NCBI RefSeq assembly: GCF_033807715.1
Contig: NC_084599.1
Span: 1,952,501-2,016,500 of the forward strand
DNA length: 64,000 nt
Origin: Cololabis saira
Taxonomy: Eukaryota > Chordata > Actinopteri > Beloniformes > Belonidae
Reading direction: 5' to 3'
Each line of letters starts with the position of its first letter. The first letter of the stretch is position 1. Under the pieces are notes generated by a model, which was given only the letters and a program-made list of their open reading frames with translations, had not been told where the DNA came from and made no database searches. Below, one piece after another: positions 10,557-22,903 of the stretch. Made by a program: the position numbers and the translations under genes.

Positions 10557-11152
10557 CATTCAATTTTTTCAATTTTCAATTCAATTTTATTTATATAGCG
10601 TCTAATACAACAGATGTTGTCTCTAGACGCTTTCCAGAGATCCAGAACATGAACATAAACATAAATATAAACATAAACCCCCGAGAAATTATTATATAAA
10701 CAATGGCATAGTGGGAGAAAAGCCTTAAGCCAAACAGTGGCAAGGAAAAACTCCCCTTTAGGAGGGAAGAAACCTTGAGCAGGACCAGGCTCATAAGGGG
10801 GGACCCTCCTGCCAAAGGCCAGACTGGGGGAGTCAGGGACGTCAGCAGCACACAGCAGGCAGGTGGAAGCAGCAGCGGGATGACCGGGGATGGGGATGGG
10901 GGGGGGGGGGATATTTATAATAAATAAAAATGGTAATGGAGAAGAGAGGCAGGGAAAAGGAGAAGAGAAGAAGGGTGAGAGGCACCGCCCAGCGGATCAT
11001 GTCGGTGCCGCCCTGCAGCATAAGCCTATAGCAGCATATCTACCGCGAAGCTATATTTGAGACTAACTATTATAGTTTTGTTCTATAGCTGCAACTATGA
11101 CTACTGACTCTAACACACTAGAGTTTACACTACCTACAGATTTACCAACACC
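10557..11152 (-). repeat. 3' UTR of the L2-like LINE
   Basis: This non-coding part holds a run of ATAAACAT repeats, a CCTTAAGCCAAACAG segment, a G-run near 10898-10910 and purine-rich stretches. No frame is open. It ends at the AGCTAGAG duplication of the hAT insertion. Confidence 0.7.
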
Positions 11153-11160
11153 AGCTAGAG

Positions 11161-12207
<1,047 letters not shown>

Positions 12208-12215
12208 AGCTAGAG

Positions 12216-12655
12216 GTTTACTAAACACTAACTATAGGCTTTACTAAACAGAAAGGTTTTAAGTTTAGTTTTAAAGGTGAAGGTGGTGTCAGCCTCCTTA
12301 ACCCAGATTGGAAGTTGGTTCCAAAGTAATGGTGCCTGATAGTAGAACGCCCGCCCTCCAAATCTACATTTAGATACTCTAGGAACTACGAGTAAACCTG
12401 CACCCTGGGAGCGGAGGGCTCTGCCAGGAACTTAAGGCACTATCAAATCTTGTAAATACTGCGGAGCTAAGCCGTTTTGGGCTTTATATGCAAGTAATAC
12501 AATTTTAAATTGAATTCTGAATTTTACAGGTAGCCAATGGAGCGACGCTAACACTGGAGAGACGTGGTCTCTCCTGCTGATTCCTGTCAGCACTCGTGCT
12601 GCTGCATTCTGGATCAGCTGGAGCCTATTCAGCAAATTACTTGGACATCCTGTTA
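12216..12655 (-). pseudogene. RT C-terminal piece of the L2-like LINE
   Basis: The frame at 12432-12635 (minus) encodes the conserved L2-type tail: NRLQLIQNAAARVLTG, LHWLPVKFRIQFK and a KAQNGLAPQYL segment. Its continuation toward the N-terminus is on the far side of the mariner, at 14022-14165. Confidence 0.85.
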
Positions 12656-14021
12656 CAGTTTTTCACAATTGTTTAAACACATTTCCTGATATACTACCTC
12701 ACTTTCTCAAAACTCTAAACAAAAATTACAAAACTCACACACAACATGCAAAATCCTACACTTCTCTTGCAAAAGCACACTCTACCTTCAAAACAGTGTT
12801 AACTCTTCACTAAATGGTATTTCCTTCTCAAATGCTAAACACATATATCATTTGAGTAGACATTTCTAAGCAGCCACTGAACACTGATGTGCAGAATGGA
12901 AGACACTATAGTATGAATGGAAAACACTATATGAATGCCTCAGTGTTACACCTTCAGCTGTTGGATGTAATATATCACCATATAGTATTCTTATGTATAG
13001 GCTACTCAAATAGAAATTACACAATTCTTTACTGTAACAACAAATAATATTTTACAGTATTTGGACTCAAAATGTGCAGTCCACTGGACATCACAGCAAG
13101 CTGTGGATGAAAACTTGACAGAATATAGAAACAGAACAAAAGTATTAGGCTGCATCCTGCCTTTCATCCCTGGCTGGCCACAGGACCTCATCCACGTCGC
13201 AGGCGATGTTCTCCCTGGCCAAGCATGAAGCCTTGACAGGCCTCAGCAGTGACATCGCCACATGCGTCCTCCATGGCCTGCAGCAGTGGGATCCGTGTCT
13301 GAGGATTTCTCTCGTATACCTTCCATCTCCAGGCAGAGAAAAACTCCTCAATTGGGTTGAGGGAGAGTATGGAGGGAGATATAGAACATCAACTTCTGGA
13401 TGGACCCTGAAGCACTCACGGACCAGAGCAGCCCGGTGGAAACTGACATTGTCCCAGATCGAACCTGACCACCTCTGTGTCCTCCATCTGGTCTGGCTGG
13501 ACAATGATATTGTAGAGCTGGTCCAGGAATGCTAGAAGAAGTGCAGTGTTGTAGGGGCCAAGGGTGGCATGGTGATGGAGGACGCCGTGGTGATTGATGG
13601 CAGCAAACATTATGTTCCCTCCATGTTGGCCAGGGACCTGTGTGATGGCACGCTGGCCAATGATATTCCTCCCTCGGCGCCTTCTTTTTACAAGGTTGAA
13701 CCCCGCTTCATCAATGAATATGATTTCAATGGCAAATTGCTGATTGCATATTGCACAACAGCCTTTGGAGTTTAGAAATGTGATTGACTGTGTGTTCTGT
13801 GTGAACAGCAAGAGAGGGAATTCAGGAAGAGTGTGCAGGATATTGGGAATTGTGTGTAGTGTTGTGAGAAATGTGTGGTATGGAATGGGAATTTGAGTCT
13901 AGAGCAGTAAATGTGCTTGGATTTCAACAGGATTGGTTAAGCCACCTGAAACATGAGTTTCAGGTTGTGCACATTGTGTCTGATGTTCCAATAAATGTGT
14001 TTAAACAATTGTGAAAAACTG
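12656..14021 (-). mobile_element. Tc1/mariner-superfamily element with broken transposase
   Basis: The inverted termini start CAGTTTTTCACAATTG and extend through a GTTTAAACACAT segment, flanked by TA (12654-12655, 14022-14023). Minus-strand frames at 13416-13811 and 13145-13504 give a DDE-type transposase core: first Asp in IFIDEAGFN, second in WDNVSFHR, and a third acidic residue (IEEFF) visible only in a shifted frame near 13350. The N-terminal DNA-binding domain is missing and there is at least one frameshift between the two frames and another before the last acidic residue. The element is dead but its ends are well kept. Confidence 0.85.
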
Positions 14022-14165
14022 TAACAACACATTACAGTAATCCAGTCTAGAAGATACAAACGTATGAACTAGTTTTTCTGCATCACTCTGCGAGAGAATT
14101 TTCCTAATTTTTGCAATATTACGGAGATGGAAAAACCCTATTTTACAAACCTGATTAACATATGG
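14022..14165 (-). pseudogene. small RT piece of the L2-like LINE
   Basis: Minus-strand sequence encodes QVCKIGFFHLRNIAKIRK and then FVSSRLDYCNVL, a conserved thumb-region block of L2-type reverse transcriptases. It is continuous with 12208-12655 once the mariner is removed. Confidence 0.85.
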
Positions 14166-15128
14166 CCGGGGAGGTCGGCTGAGGCTGCCGCTCGGGCGGT
14201 GGGCTCCGTCGTTACTGCTGAAGGATGGTAGATGTAGATGCGTGGGCTGTCGTGTCTGCTGGACTGGACTGTTCGAAAAAGCATCAGAAAGTAACTGCTG
14301 CAGCGCGACCAGAGAGCTGCGGTGCGGGCTGTGCCCGTCGCAGTTGATCAGGCTCGGATGAACCCGACACACTGAGTCCTGACAACTTATTAATGTAAAT
14401 AACTTAAAGTAAAATCAAACTAAGTTTTTTCCTCGCTGTATTTTTAAATATGCAACCCGGAATGGACAAATTCATCCTGTTCAGTCTTCCCACTGGGACA
14501 AAACCAGTGTCTCATACGTTCAGAGACCGTGGCGTTCAAAGTGCGAAAGTGAAACGCCACTGAAACAAAACACAAAGTTTTTCATCCAACATATCCACTC
14601 AAGTCTGAACTGAAGTCACAGAAAAATAAACTGACCATCTTAAAAAATCCTGATACAGCTGTGAAGCAGCTTTCTCCACAGTGAACATAATTAAAACTAA
14701 ATATCGTTTCAGGCTCATCAATGAGCACCTCCACATGCATATGAGAACCTGACACCATCCAGCCCAGATTTAGTTCTGACAGGAGAAGTTAGAGCTCAGT
14801 TTCCTCACTGAACAACAGAAAGTGTGGGGCATAAGATTAAGGGGAAGAAATAAAAACTGCAAAACTGTTAAATTGTTAAGATGTGTTTATATTAATTTAG
14901 TATAAAAATGTGTTGAGACAATTAACAAAGAAAAGGGGAAATTCAAACTGCTGGTAGAGAAATAAAATAAGATAGCATTTGAAAAATAAAATAAAATCTA
15001 CTTTATTTTTAAGAGAAAAAAATATGTTTAATTCAAGTTAAACATGTTAATTGGCAAATATGTACTTTTTTTAATATAACAGTCAGATGCAGATGTTGAT
15101 ACAACTATGAGGCTACTTGAATATATAC

Positions 15129-15207
<79 letters not shown>

Positions 15208-15358
15208 GATGTTCTGGACCTTCGCTTGAGTACATTTTCTCTTAATGGACCTCTTAAAGTTGAATACCCCTGCTATACAGTGTTTATATTTAATGGGCCC
15301 CGGGCCACTCTGTACTGAAAAAATTGGGCCCCAAGGTCAGAAAGGTTAAGAACCCCTG
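14166..15358 (-). mobile_element. non-autonomous hAT element, copy 2 (inverted, truncated)
   Basis: The right end GGTTAAGAACCCCTG (ending 15358) is the reverse complement of the left end of copy 1. The interior from 15350 down to about 14710 matches copy 1 in reverse, including a (TA)n run (15145-15204). The left terminus is not recognisable and the LINE sequence on that side is deleted, so no 8-bp duplication can be shown. The part at 14166-14700 has no counterpart in copy 1. Confidence 0.75.
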
Positions 15359-15851
15359 ATTTAAACCAACGTTGAGCTGTCCCTTTAATCCCAACAACAT
15401 GCTCTAACCTGTGCAGTAAAATGCCATGATCAACAGTGTCAAAAGCAGCACTGAGGTCCAGTAGAACCAATATGGACACTAATCCCTTATCTGAGGCCAT
15501 AAGAAGGTCATTCGTGACTCGAACCAGTGCTGTCTCTGTGCTATGATGCATTCTGAGCCCTGACTGAAAGACTTCAAACAGATCATTTCTATACAAATAG
15601 TCACATAACTGGCTTGAAACTGCCTTTTCCAGAATTTTAGATACGAAGGTACGAAGGTTAGAAATTGGCCTATAATTAGCTAAGGTTTCTGGGTCAAGAG
15701 AAGGTTTTTTAAGTAAAGGTTTAATTACTGCCACTTTGAAAACCTGTGGTACATATCCTAAGCTTAGGGATAGGTTGATTTGGTCCAGTATTGTCGCACC
15801 AATAAGAGAAAAAACATTTTTGAATAGTCGAGTCGGGATGGGATCTGACAT
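15359..15851 (-). pseudogene. reverse-transcriptase N-terminal half of the L2-like LINE
   Basis: The frame encodes DPIPTRLFKNVF, a KPLLKKPSLDP block, ANYRPISNL, FQSGLRMHHSTETAL and DLSAAFDTVDHGILLHRLE, the standard palm blocks of an L2-type RT. It ends at the hAT copy 2 junction after WFK, before the YADD block, so the catalytic centre is incomplete. Confidence 0.9.
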
Positions 15852-15909
15852 ACATGTGGTAGACTTAGCTCTATTAACGAGTGAAGTCAGCTCAGGGAGG
15901 TCTATAGGA

Positions 15910-16906
15910 TCAAAACAGTCTAGACTCTAGAGTCAAGTCACAGCCTAGGGAAGTCGCTAAAGCTGAAGAAACGCCCACAACCGGCTGGTTGATTTCTTCT
16001 CTAATTCTCGTGATTTTACTGTTAAAGAAGCTCATAAAGTCTTCACTACTGAGAGCTGCAGGAATGCACGGCTCCACAGAGTTGTGACTCTTTGTCAGCC
16101 TGGCTACAGTGCTGAACAGAAAACGTGGGTTACTTTTGTTATCCTCTATCAACGTTGAATAATAAGCTGTTCTTGCTTTGCGAATGGCTTTTTTATATAC
16201 TATTAGAATATCTTTCCATTCACGATAGAAGTCTACAGACTTACAAGAGTGCCACTTCCTTTCCATTTTACGCACGCTTTGTTTCAACATGCGAATATCT
16301 GAATTGTACCAGGGAGTTAAGCTCCTGTGGCAAGAAACCCTCCTTTTCAAAGGAGCAACTTCATCTAAAGCTGAGTGCAGCAGATCAGCAGTGTTACTAA
16401 CAAGAAAATCAACATCAACATCAGAGGTAGAACCCAGGTCACTGGCCTCTATTGCTTCAGTAGAGGCTTCACTATTTTCCACTGTCGCAAGATGAGCAAT
16501 GGCCTCCTTAAATTTAGCAATAGCTTCATCAGACAAACATCTGCTAAAATAATACCTCCGGCCCTGCACTTCAACATCAACAACCTTCAATTCAAACGTT
16601 ATTAAATAATGGTCGGATAAAAGGGAGTTTACAGGTGACACCAACAGATCATCAGTTTCAACACCGTAGGTGAGAACGAGATCGAGAGTATGATCAAAAC
16701 AATGCGTCGGCCCGTCCACTTTTTGTGAGATACCCATTGATTCTAGAAGAGAATTGAAAGCTAATTTAAGATTATCGCTTTCAACATCCATATGAATATT
16801 AAAATCACCCACTATGATGAATTTATCTGTACTGATCAATAATCCAGAAAGGAAATCTGAAAATTCAGACAAAAACTCTAGATAAGCGCCAGCAGGGGGC
16901 CGATAC
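15910..16906 (-). pseudogene. endonuclease C-terminal part and linker of the L2-like LINE
   Basis: The minus-strand frame carries the AP-endonuclease block IIVGDFNIHMD, THCFDHTLDLVL and LSDHYLITFEL, then the spacer leading to RT. The N-terminal part of the endonuclease is on the other side of the chromovirus, at 22027-22288. A frame break separates it from the RT at about 15880. Confidence 0.9.
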
Positions 16907-17308
16907 TGTTGTGCCACAAGCCCCTCAGCCAGCAGCCAGCACAGCTGTGGCTGATTCCAATCAGCCCAGCTGCTCCACCATCAGAATCAAGGGCTGCCTA
17001 CATAAGCTGCTGAGAGACGACACCCGGCGCTTAGACGTTCACTACTGTGGCAAGTACCTGCAGCCGAAAGTTTAGGCTCTGGTGTTTGTGAGATTTTGTG
17101 GATCTGCTATTTTTGGTTCTAACTGTTCTTTCCTTGTGTTCCAGGCTCCCTCCAGTCAATCCAGTGTCCTCCCGCTCCACCGTTCCATCCACCTCCCCCG
17201 GATTGAGTTTACCCATTAAATCCTTTGTTTTGCAACTTCAGTCTCAGTGTCTTTGCTTTTGGGGTCCCTGGCACATTTGGCTGTTTCTGTTCTCGAGTGA
17301 GCCTAACA
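16907..17308 (+). repeat. 5' LTR of the chromovirus
   Basis: It runs from TGTTGTGCCACAAG to GCCTAACA. A TATA-like CTACATAAG (16998-17006) lies about 30 bp before the predicted transcript start at 17030. A polyadenylation-like ATTAAA is near 17216-17221. Confidence 0.95.
17030..17040 (+). promoter_or_regulatory. predicted transcript 5' end used as self-primer
   Basis: CTTAGACGTTC here is the exact reverse complement of the 11 bases following the LTR (17309-17319). Its spacing from the TATA-like motif fits a start site. The 3' LTR copy reads CTTAGACGTTG, one base different. Confidence 0.65.
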
Positions 17309-17319
17309 GAACGTCTAAG
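17309..17319 (+). promoter_or_regulatory. primer-binding site, self-priming type
   Basis: GAACGTCTAAG immediately follows the LTR and pairs perfectly over 11 nt with 17030-17040. The gag ATG follows only a few bases later, at 17325. Confidence 0.7.
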
Positions 17320-17324
17320 CCAAC

Positions 17325-18400
17325 ATGAGCCAAGCCGGGGCTCCAGGGGCAGAGATACCTCCAAAATTACGGGAGCTGGTGTTTGGTCAAGCTACTAAGC
17401 TTTCCGCACTGCAGCAGAAATTAAAGAAGGCCTTCCCCACTGTCCAATCCCAGATTGCGGATCTTGAGAAGACATCTCAGTCCACGGTGGGTACTGTGAC
17501 TGCCCTTTCGTCCCAGATTAACTCCTTATCAGGGGCCTTGTCTGGCATACAACGGTCCTTGGATGACCTTAGAGACCAAGTCTCCACCAGCAGAGGCCCT
17601 AGCCCCAGTTCTTCCAACCTGCCTGCAAACCCAGTCCTTCCTGCCCACCAGCAAGCTCATTCAGAGCCCGGCTTAGTCAGTCCTAGGCCATTCAATGGAG
17701 ATTTTGATCAGAGCAAGGGCTTCTTGGCCCAATGTGAGTTACTTTTTACTCATCAGCCTTCGAGATGGGTCGATGATTGCCCTGGTCATGTCTTTGTTGG
17801 TCGACGACGCCCTCAGCGGGGCTATTGCCGCAGTAGGGAACAACCCAGCCTTTGCCATCAACTTCAGTCAATTCAAGAGTGAGTTTCAAGCTGTGTTTGA
17901 TCACCCTGCAGACGGCCAAGACGCTTCGAGCCGTTTGCTAGCTATCCGCCAGGGGTCACGTTCTGTGGCCCAGTATACACTGCAGTTTCACATCCTTGCG
18001 GCGGAGAGCCGTTGGAATGACCACGCCCTGCTGAGTGCATATCGCAAAGGTCTGAATGATTCCATTAAGGATCTTATTGTCCGTGACAGTCCAACAACCC
18101 TCAACGAGCTCGTATCCCTGGCGCTCAAGATGGACACCCGACTCCATGAGCGCCGTGCTGACCAACGCAGGCCCAGCCGCTCTGCTTCGGTGTCCCATGG
18201 TGTCGTTTTATACAGCAAGTCCAGACCCCCATTCACTCATGCTTCCCCCTACTACATCCGGGCCTGCAGAACCCATGGAGATTGACCGTTCGCGCCTCTC
18301 ACGAGACGAGAGAGAACAGAATGTCCAACCAGCTGTGTCTCTACTGTGGGGAGTTGGGACATTACATCCGAGCCTGTCCGACCCGCCCAAAAGGTCCAGC
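17325..18400 (+). pseudogene. chromovirus gag pseudogene
   Basis: Gag starts at the ATG at 17325 and reads through a coiled-coil-like N-terminus (Leu/Ser/Gln-rich, residues 25-95) and a Pro/Ser linker to the SPRPFNGDFDQSKGF capsid-type block. The frame shifts near 17755, and similarity continues in the frame at 17695-18285 (FKSEFQAVFDHP, ESRWNDHALLSAYRKGL). It shifts again near 18200, where [20 protein letters not shown] lies in a third frame, and once more near 18315. There the zinc knuckle [14 protein letters not shown] appears in the original frame (18336-18377). At least three indels therefore destroy it. A stop follows the knuckle and pol begins in the -1 frame, the usual arrangement. 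Confidence 0.85.
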
Positions 18401-20683
18401 TCGCCAGTAGGGGCTATCCTGTTGAGCAAGGCAACTTCTCCTCAGCCCAAGAATAGTCCCAACCGTCTTTTTCCCGCTACTCTCTCCTGGGACCAAGAAA
18501 CGCTGTCTGTTAGTGCCCTCATTGATTCCGGTGCGGACGAAAGCCTCATGGACATCTCCTTAGCTCGCCAGGCGGGCATCCCTTTAGTTCCCCTGGACCG
18601 CACTCTGTCACCCCGGGCTATCGACGGGCACTCCTTGGGTAAAATCTCTTATTCCACTGAGCCTCTCACGCTCACTCTTTCGGGTAACCACTCCGAGTCC
18701 ATCCGCTTTTTAGTTCTTCATGCTCCCACTGCGCCCCTGGTGTTGGGTAGACCCTGGTTGGAGAGGCATGAACCGCACATCTCCTGGGCCTCTGGTCGGA
18801 TCTTGGGTTGGAGCACTGCTTGCCATGCAGCCTGTCTGCGCTCCGCCTGGTCTCCTCCCGGTGGTCCAGGTTCCATGTCCTCTCCACCCGATCTCACTGG
18901 TGTTCCCCCTGCTTACCATGATCTTGCCCTGGTGTGTAGCAAAGATAAAGCCTTATCCCTTCCCCCTCACCGGCCATATGATTGCGCCATCGACCTCCTC
19001 CCCGGGGCACCCCATCCTAAAGGGAGACTCTACAACCTCTCCCTCCCGGAGAAGGAGGCGATGCGCAACTATATTGCAGAGTCCCTGCTCTCAGGCATTA
19101 TAAGACCATCGTCTTCTCCCCTCGCGGCAGGCTTCTTTTTTGTGGCTAAGAAGGATGGGGGCCTGAGGCCATGTATTGATTTTCGAGGTCTTAATAACAT
19201 CACGGTGAAAAATAAGTATCCACTTCCCCTTATCAGTTCCACTTTCGAGCCACTGACTCATGCCCGGGTGTTCACCAAGCTTGATCTCCGCAACGCCTAT
19301 CACTTAGTCCGCATCAGGGAGGGCGACGAATGGAAGACGGCTTTCAACACCCATCTCGGCCATTTTGAGTACCTGGTTATGCCTTTTGGTCTCTGCAATG
19401 CCCCGGCAGTCTTCCAAGCCCTCGTGAATGATGTTCGAAGAGACATGCTCAAGATCTTTGTGGTGGTTTACCTGGATGACATTCTCATCTTCTCCAGGTC
19501 CTTGGAAGACCACCACCAGCATGTTTGTCTAGTTCTCCAGCGGCTGTTGGAGAACCGCCTCTTTGTCAAGGCCGAAAAGTGTGTTTTCCACACGAACTCT
19601 GTGACATACCTCGGCAACGTAGTCGAAGCTGGACAGATGCGTGCTGATCCAGCCAAGGTGAGGGCAGTGGAGGAGTGGCCGCGTCCCACCGACCGGACTC
19701 ATCTGAGACGCTTCCTGGGTTTCATCGGTTTTGTTCGGCGCTTTATCAGGGGATTCAGTCAGATCGCTGCCCCTCTCAATGCTCTGACCTCCGTCTCACG
19801 CCCCTTTTCCTGGACACCCGAAGCCGAGGCAGCCTTCTCCAAGCTCAAGGGCCTGTTCTCTACGGCACCTGTGCTCATCCACCCAGATCCTGTGAGACAG
19901 TTCATTGTGGAGGTGGATGCTTCGGATTCAGGTATCGGAGCCGTTCTTTCCCAGCGGTCGGAGGAGGACCAAAGGATGCATCCGTGCGCCTATTTCTCTA
20001 GGAGCTATGCGCCTGCTGAGAGGAATTACGACGTGGGTAACAAGGAGTTGCTCGTGGTCCATGACGCGCTGAAGGAATGGAGACACTGGTTGGAGGGAGC
20101 GAAGCTGCCGTTCGTCGTGTGGTCGGACCACAAAAATCTGACCTATTTGCGGACGGCGAAGAGGCTGAACTCCAGACAGGCCCGGTGGGCCCTTTTCCTA
20201 AGCCCTTTTGATTTTACACTCACTTACCGCCCGGGCTCCAAGAATGTCAAGGCTGATCCGCTTTCCCGTCAGTTCTCTGTCGAAAACCCTACTGTCCAAG
20301 AGAGTTCTGACACCATCCTTCCGCCTGCCCAGGTAGTAGGTGTTGTCACCTGGGCCATCGACTCCGTGGTGAGAGAGGCCTTACAGGCCCAGCCGAACCC
20401 GGGTAATGGTCCTCCGGACAGGCAGTTTGTTCCTGACGCAGTCCGGCCTCAGGTGTTGGAGTGGGGTCACTCTAGTCGGGTGGCCTGTCACCCCGGGGAG
20501 CGCCGGACAGCGACCTTCATCAGCCAGAGGTTCTGGTGGCCAACCCTTAAGAGGGATGTCAGGGAGTTTGTAGCCGCCTGCACCATCTGTGCTCGGAGTA
20601 AGGCTTCCCATCGTCCTCCGGCAGGCCTTCTGCAGGCCTTCTGCAACCCCTTCCCATTCCTAGTCGGCCCTGGTCTCAAATAG
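18400..20683 (+). pseudogene. chromovirus pol: protease, RT, RNase H and integrase N-terminus
   Basis: The long frame to 20683 encodes the aspartic protease motif LIDSGADES (about 18520-18546) and reverse transcriptase (about 19120-19500) with [17 protein letters not shown] and catalytic YLDD near 19470. RNase H follows (about 19900-20270), with [14 protein letters not shown] and [10 protein letters not shown], then the integrase HHCC zinc-binding region (about 20460-20600). The part before about 18400 in this frame is out-of-frame gag. The frame ends at 20683 because of an 11-bp tandem duplication (20621-20642) that shifts the integrase. RT and protease look otherwise intact. Confidence 0.9.
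20621..20642 (+). repeat. 11-bp tandem duplication that frameshifts integrase
   Basis: GCAGGCCTTCT occurs twice in direct succession. The two-unit gain is not a multiple of three, and integrase homology resumes in the shifted frame from about 20650. Confidence 0.85.
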
Positions 20684-20685
20684 CC

Positions 20686-21733
20686 ATGGACTTCGTGACG
20701 GGGCTCCCTGTGTCTCAGGGCTGTGACACCATCCTGACCGTGGTCGACCGGTTCTCAAAGTCAGCCCACTTTGTTCCTCTCCCCAAACTCCCTTCTGCTG
20801 CGGAAACCGCAGACCTCCTCGAACTCCATGTCGTCCGCCTTCACGGAATTCCTTCCGACATCGTGTCCGACCGTGGTCCCCAGTTCGTCTCCAAGGTGTG
20901 GCAGGCCTTTTTCAAGGGAATTGGAGCCACAGCCAGCCTCTCCTCTGGGTACCACCCGCAGTCAAATGGGCAGGCAGAGCGTGCCAACCAGGCAGTCGAG
21001 GCAGCCCTTCGCTGCGTTGCCTTGAACAACCCCGCTTCCTGGGCCAAGTACCTCCCTTGGGTGGAGTATTCCCTCAACACCATGGTTTGCTCTGCCACTG
21101 GGATGTCACCTTTTCAGTGCTCGCTGGGTTATCAACCCCCTCTACCAGCCTGGCCAGAAGGTTTGGCTGTTGGCCCGGGACCTACCCCTCCAGACGTCCC
21201 AGACGTCTACTCGCAAGCTGAATCCCCGTTTTGTTGGTCCACACACGGTGAGCCGCATAATCAGCCCTGTTGCGGTCCGTTTGGATCTCCCTCCCGCTCT
21301 CAAGGTTCATCCCGTGTTCCATGTGTCCCAGCTTAAGCCAGTAGCCACCAGCATTCTGTCTCCCCCTGTGTCTGCTCCTCCGCCCCCTCGGGTCCTAGCA
21401 GATGGTGACCCTGTTTGGACGGTTCGGAAGCTGCTCGCTGTTCGTCGTAGGGGACGGGGTTTCCAGTACTTGGTGGACTGGGAGGGCTTTGGCCCTGAAG
21501 ACCGTATCTGGGTGCCCCGGTCCTACCTTGCAGACCCTTCCCTGTTGGATGACTTCTACCAGGACAATCCGGGTGCTCCGGGTCGGTGGTCCGGTGCCTC
21601 CCCTCGGGGGGGGGGGGGGGGGGTACTGTTGTGCCACAAGCCCCTCAGCCAGCAGCAAGCACAGCTGTGGCTGATTCCAATCAGCCCAGCTGCTCCACCA
21701 TCAGAATCAAGGGCTGCCTACATAAGCTGTTGA
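20686..21733 (+). pseudogene. chromovirus integrase core and chromodomain
   Basis: The frame at 20686-21336 gives the integrase catalytic core with Asp in MDFVTGLP, Asp in SDRGPQF and Glu in NGQAERANQ. Near 21140 the core breaks off after LGYQPPL and the next homologous block ([14 protein letters not shown]) follows directly in another frame, so an internal deletion has removed part of the C-terminal domain. The frame at 21170-21733 continues through [13 protein letters not shown] to a chromodomain (about 21410-21570: [20 protein letters not shown], then [12 protein letters not shown]). Chromodomains in this group direct integration to modified chromatin. Confidence 0.9.
21602..21626 (+). promoter_or_regulatory. 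polypurine tract of the chromovirus
   Basis: A long G-run lies directly before the 3' LTR start at 21627, the expected position for the plus-strand primer. A few pyrimidines border it. Confidence 0.6.
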
Positions 21734-22026
21734 GAGACGACACCCGGCGCTTAGACGTTGACTACTGTGGCAAGTACCTGCAGCCGAAAGTTTAGGCTCT
21801 GGTGTTTGTGAGATTTTGTGGATCTGCTATTCTTGGTTCTAACTGTTCTTTCCTTGTGTTCCAGGCTCCCTCCAGTCAATCCAGTGTCTCCCCGCTCCAC
21901 CGTTCCATCCACCTCCCCCGGATTGAGTTTACTCATTAAATCCTTTGTTTTGCAACTTCAGTCTGTGTCTTTGCTTTTGGGGTCCCTGGCACATTTGGCT
22001 GTTTCTGTTCTCGAGTGAGCCTAACA
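21627..22026 (+). repeat. 3' LTR of the chromovirus
   Basis: It matches the 5' LTR nearly base for base. Differences seen include GACGTTG for GACGTTC, ATTCTTGG for ATTTTTGG and a 4-bp deletion in the CAGTCTCAGTGTC region. Confidence 0.95.
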
Positions 22027-22680
22027 GATACACTACCACTAACACAACTGGCTTCTCTGATTTCCAGCTCGGAAATTTCACGCTAAGCGTGAGGCTTTCA
22101 AATGTATTATAATTGGACTTAGATTCAATTTTTATTTGGAGACTGGAGTTATAAATTGCTGCGACTCCTCCGCCTCGGCCCGTGTTTCTAGGAATGTGAT
22201 TAAAGTAGCCGGGCGGAGTTGATTCATTCAAACTAACATACTCTTCCTCCTGTAACCATGTTTCTGTTAAGCAGAAAACATCACTCATACTCTCTGTAAT
22301 TATATAATTTACTAACAGACTTGGAGCTTAACGATCGTATATTTAGTAGTCCGCATCTAATTTTTCGGTCAGTCTTGGTACCAAATGTGCATTGGTTTCA
22401 ATTTTTACAAGATTATTTTGGTTAACCCCTCTATAACGCCGCACCTGGTGAACTTGTGGAGGGCGGGGAACTGCAACCACTTCTATTTTGCTAGGCATCT
22501 GGTTAGAGTTACCAGTTACATCATGTAATCCTATAGTTTTGTTGGCAGGCGTTGGTCCTCGAGAAGCAGCAGAGAAGTGTGTTAAACTACAGCTCTGCAT
22601 CCTGGCCTGGACCCTGCGATGTCAGGGAGAGGGTCTAATGAAACAGGCCAAATTACTAGATCATCTACTGAGGGTTAGGG
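22027..22680 (-). pseudogene. 5' part of the L2-like LINE: leader and endonuclease N-terminus
   Basis: The minus-strand frame at 22027-22288 encodes SDVFCLTETWLQEEEYVSL, TPPGYFNHIPRNTGRGGGVA and further endonuclease sequence, continuing into 16906-15910. Upstream, the frame at 22343-22600 ends in RRYRGVNQNNLVKIET and HLVPRLTEKLDAD, an N-terminal block of the same protein, and stop codons lie between the two. The upstream limit near 22680 is approximate. Confidence 0.8.
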
Positions 22681-22887
22681 TCTGTGTCCAGACCTGTGTT
22701 TCCTCAACCAATCACCAAACTCCAGATACACACCTGTAGTTCCTCTACTAACCATCACACTCTGGTTTGAGACCTGCTGTTTCTCAACAGACCACTTGGG
22801 TCTTGATGTATGGACGTGCAGTTTCTTCATACTACCAGGGACTGGAGCCTAATCTGTGATTCTTCTTCTAAAGACTATTCTGTGGAT
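22681..22887 (-). repeat. 40-bp minisatellite, middle block
   Basis: About five diverged units in reverse orientation, with motifs such as ACCTGTAGTTCCTCTACTAA and CCTGCTGTTTCTCAAC. They are equivalent to the array at 26081-26934 read on the other strand. Confidence 0.75.
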
Positions 22888-22903
22888 CCATACCTGCTGT
22901 TTA
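22888..22903. repeat. L1 target-site duplication, left copy
   Basis: CCATACCTGCTGTTTA abuts the 3' end of the minus-strand L1 half. Its exact reverse complement is at 26935-26950, at the 5' end of the plus-strand half. Confidence 0.85.

Larger units (their letters stand above)
16907..22026 (+). mobile_element. complete but defective Gypsy chromovirus (sushi/Tf1-like)
   Basis: LTRs of 402 and 400 bp flank gag-pol with protease, reverse transcriptase, RNase H, integrase and a terminal chromodomain. The 5-bp target duplication GATAC is perfect (16902-16906, 22027-22031). The insertion splits the endonuclease of the L2-like LINE. LTRs differ by only a few bases and small indels, so insertion is recent. 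Coding regions carry several frameshifts and one internal deletion. The short leader and self-complementary primer site match the sushi/Tf1 group of chromoviruses. Confidence 0.95.

Noticed and set aside
14001..14372. 123-residue minus-strand ORF
   Set aside because: It is a chance fusion of hAT sequence with the small L2 RT piece and mariner end.
21395..21658. Minus-strand ORF over the chromodomain
   Set aside because: Antisense shadow of the chromovirus pol and G-run.
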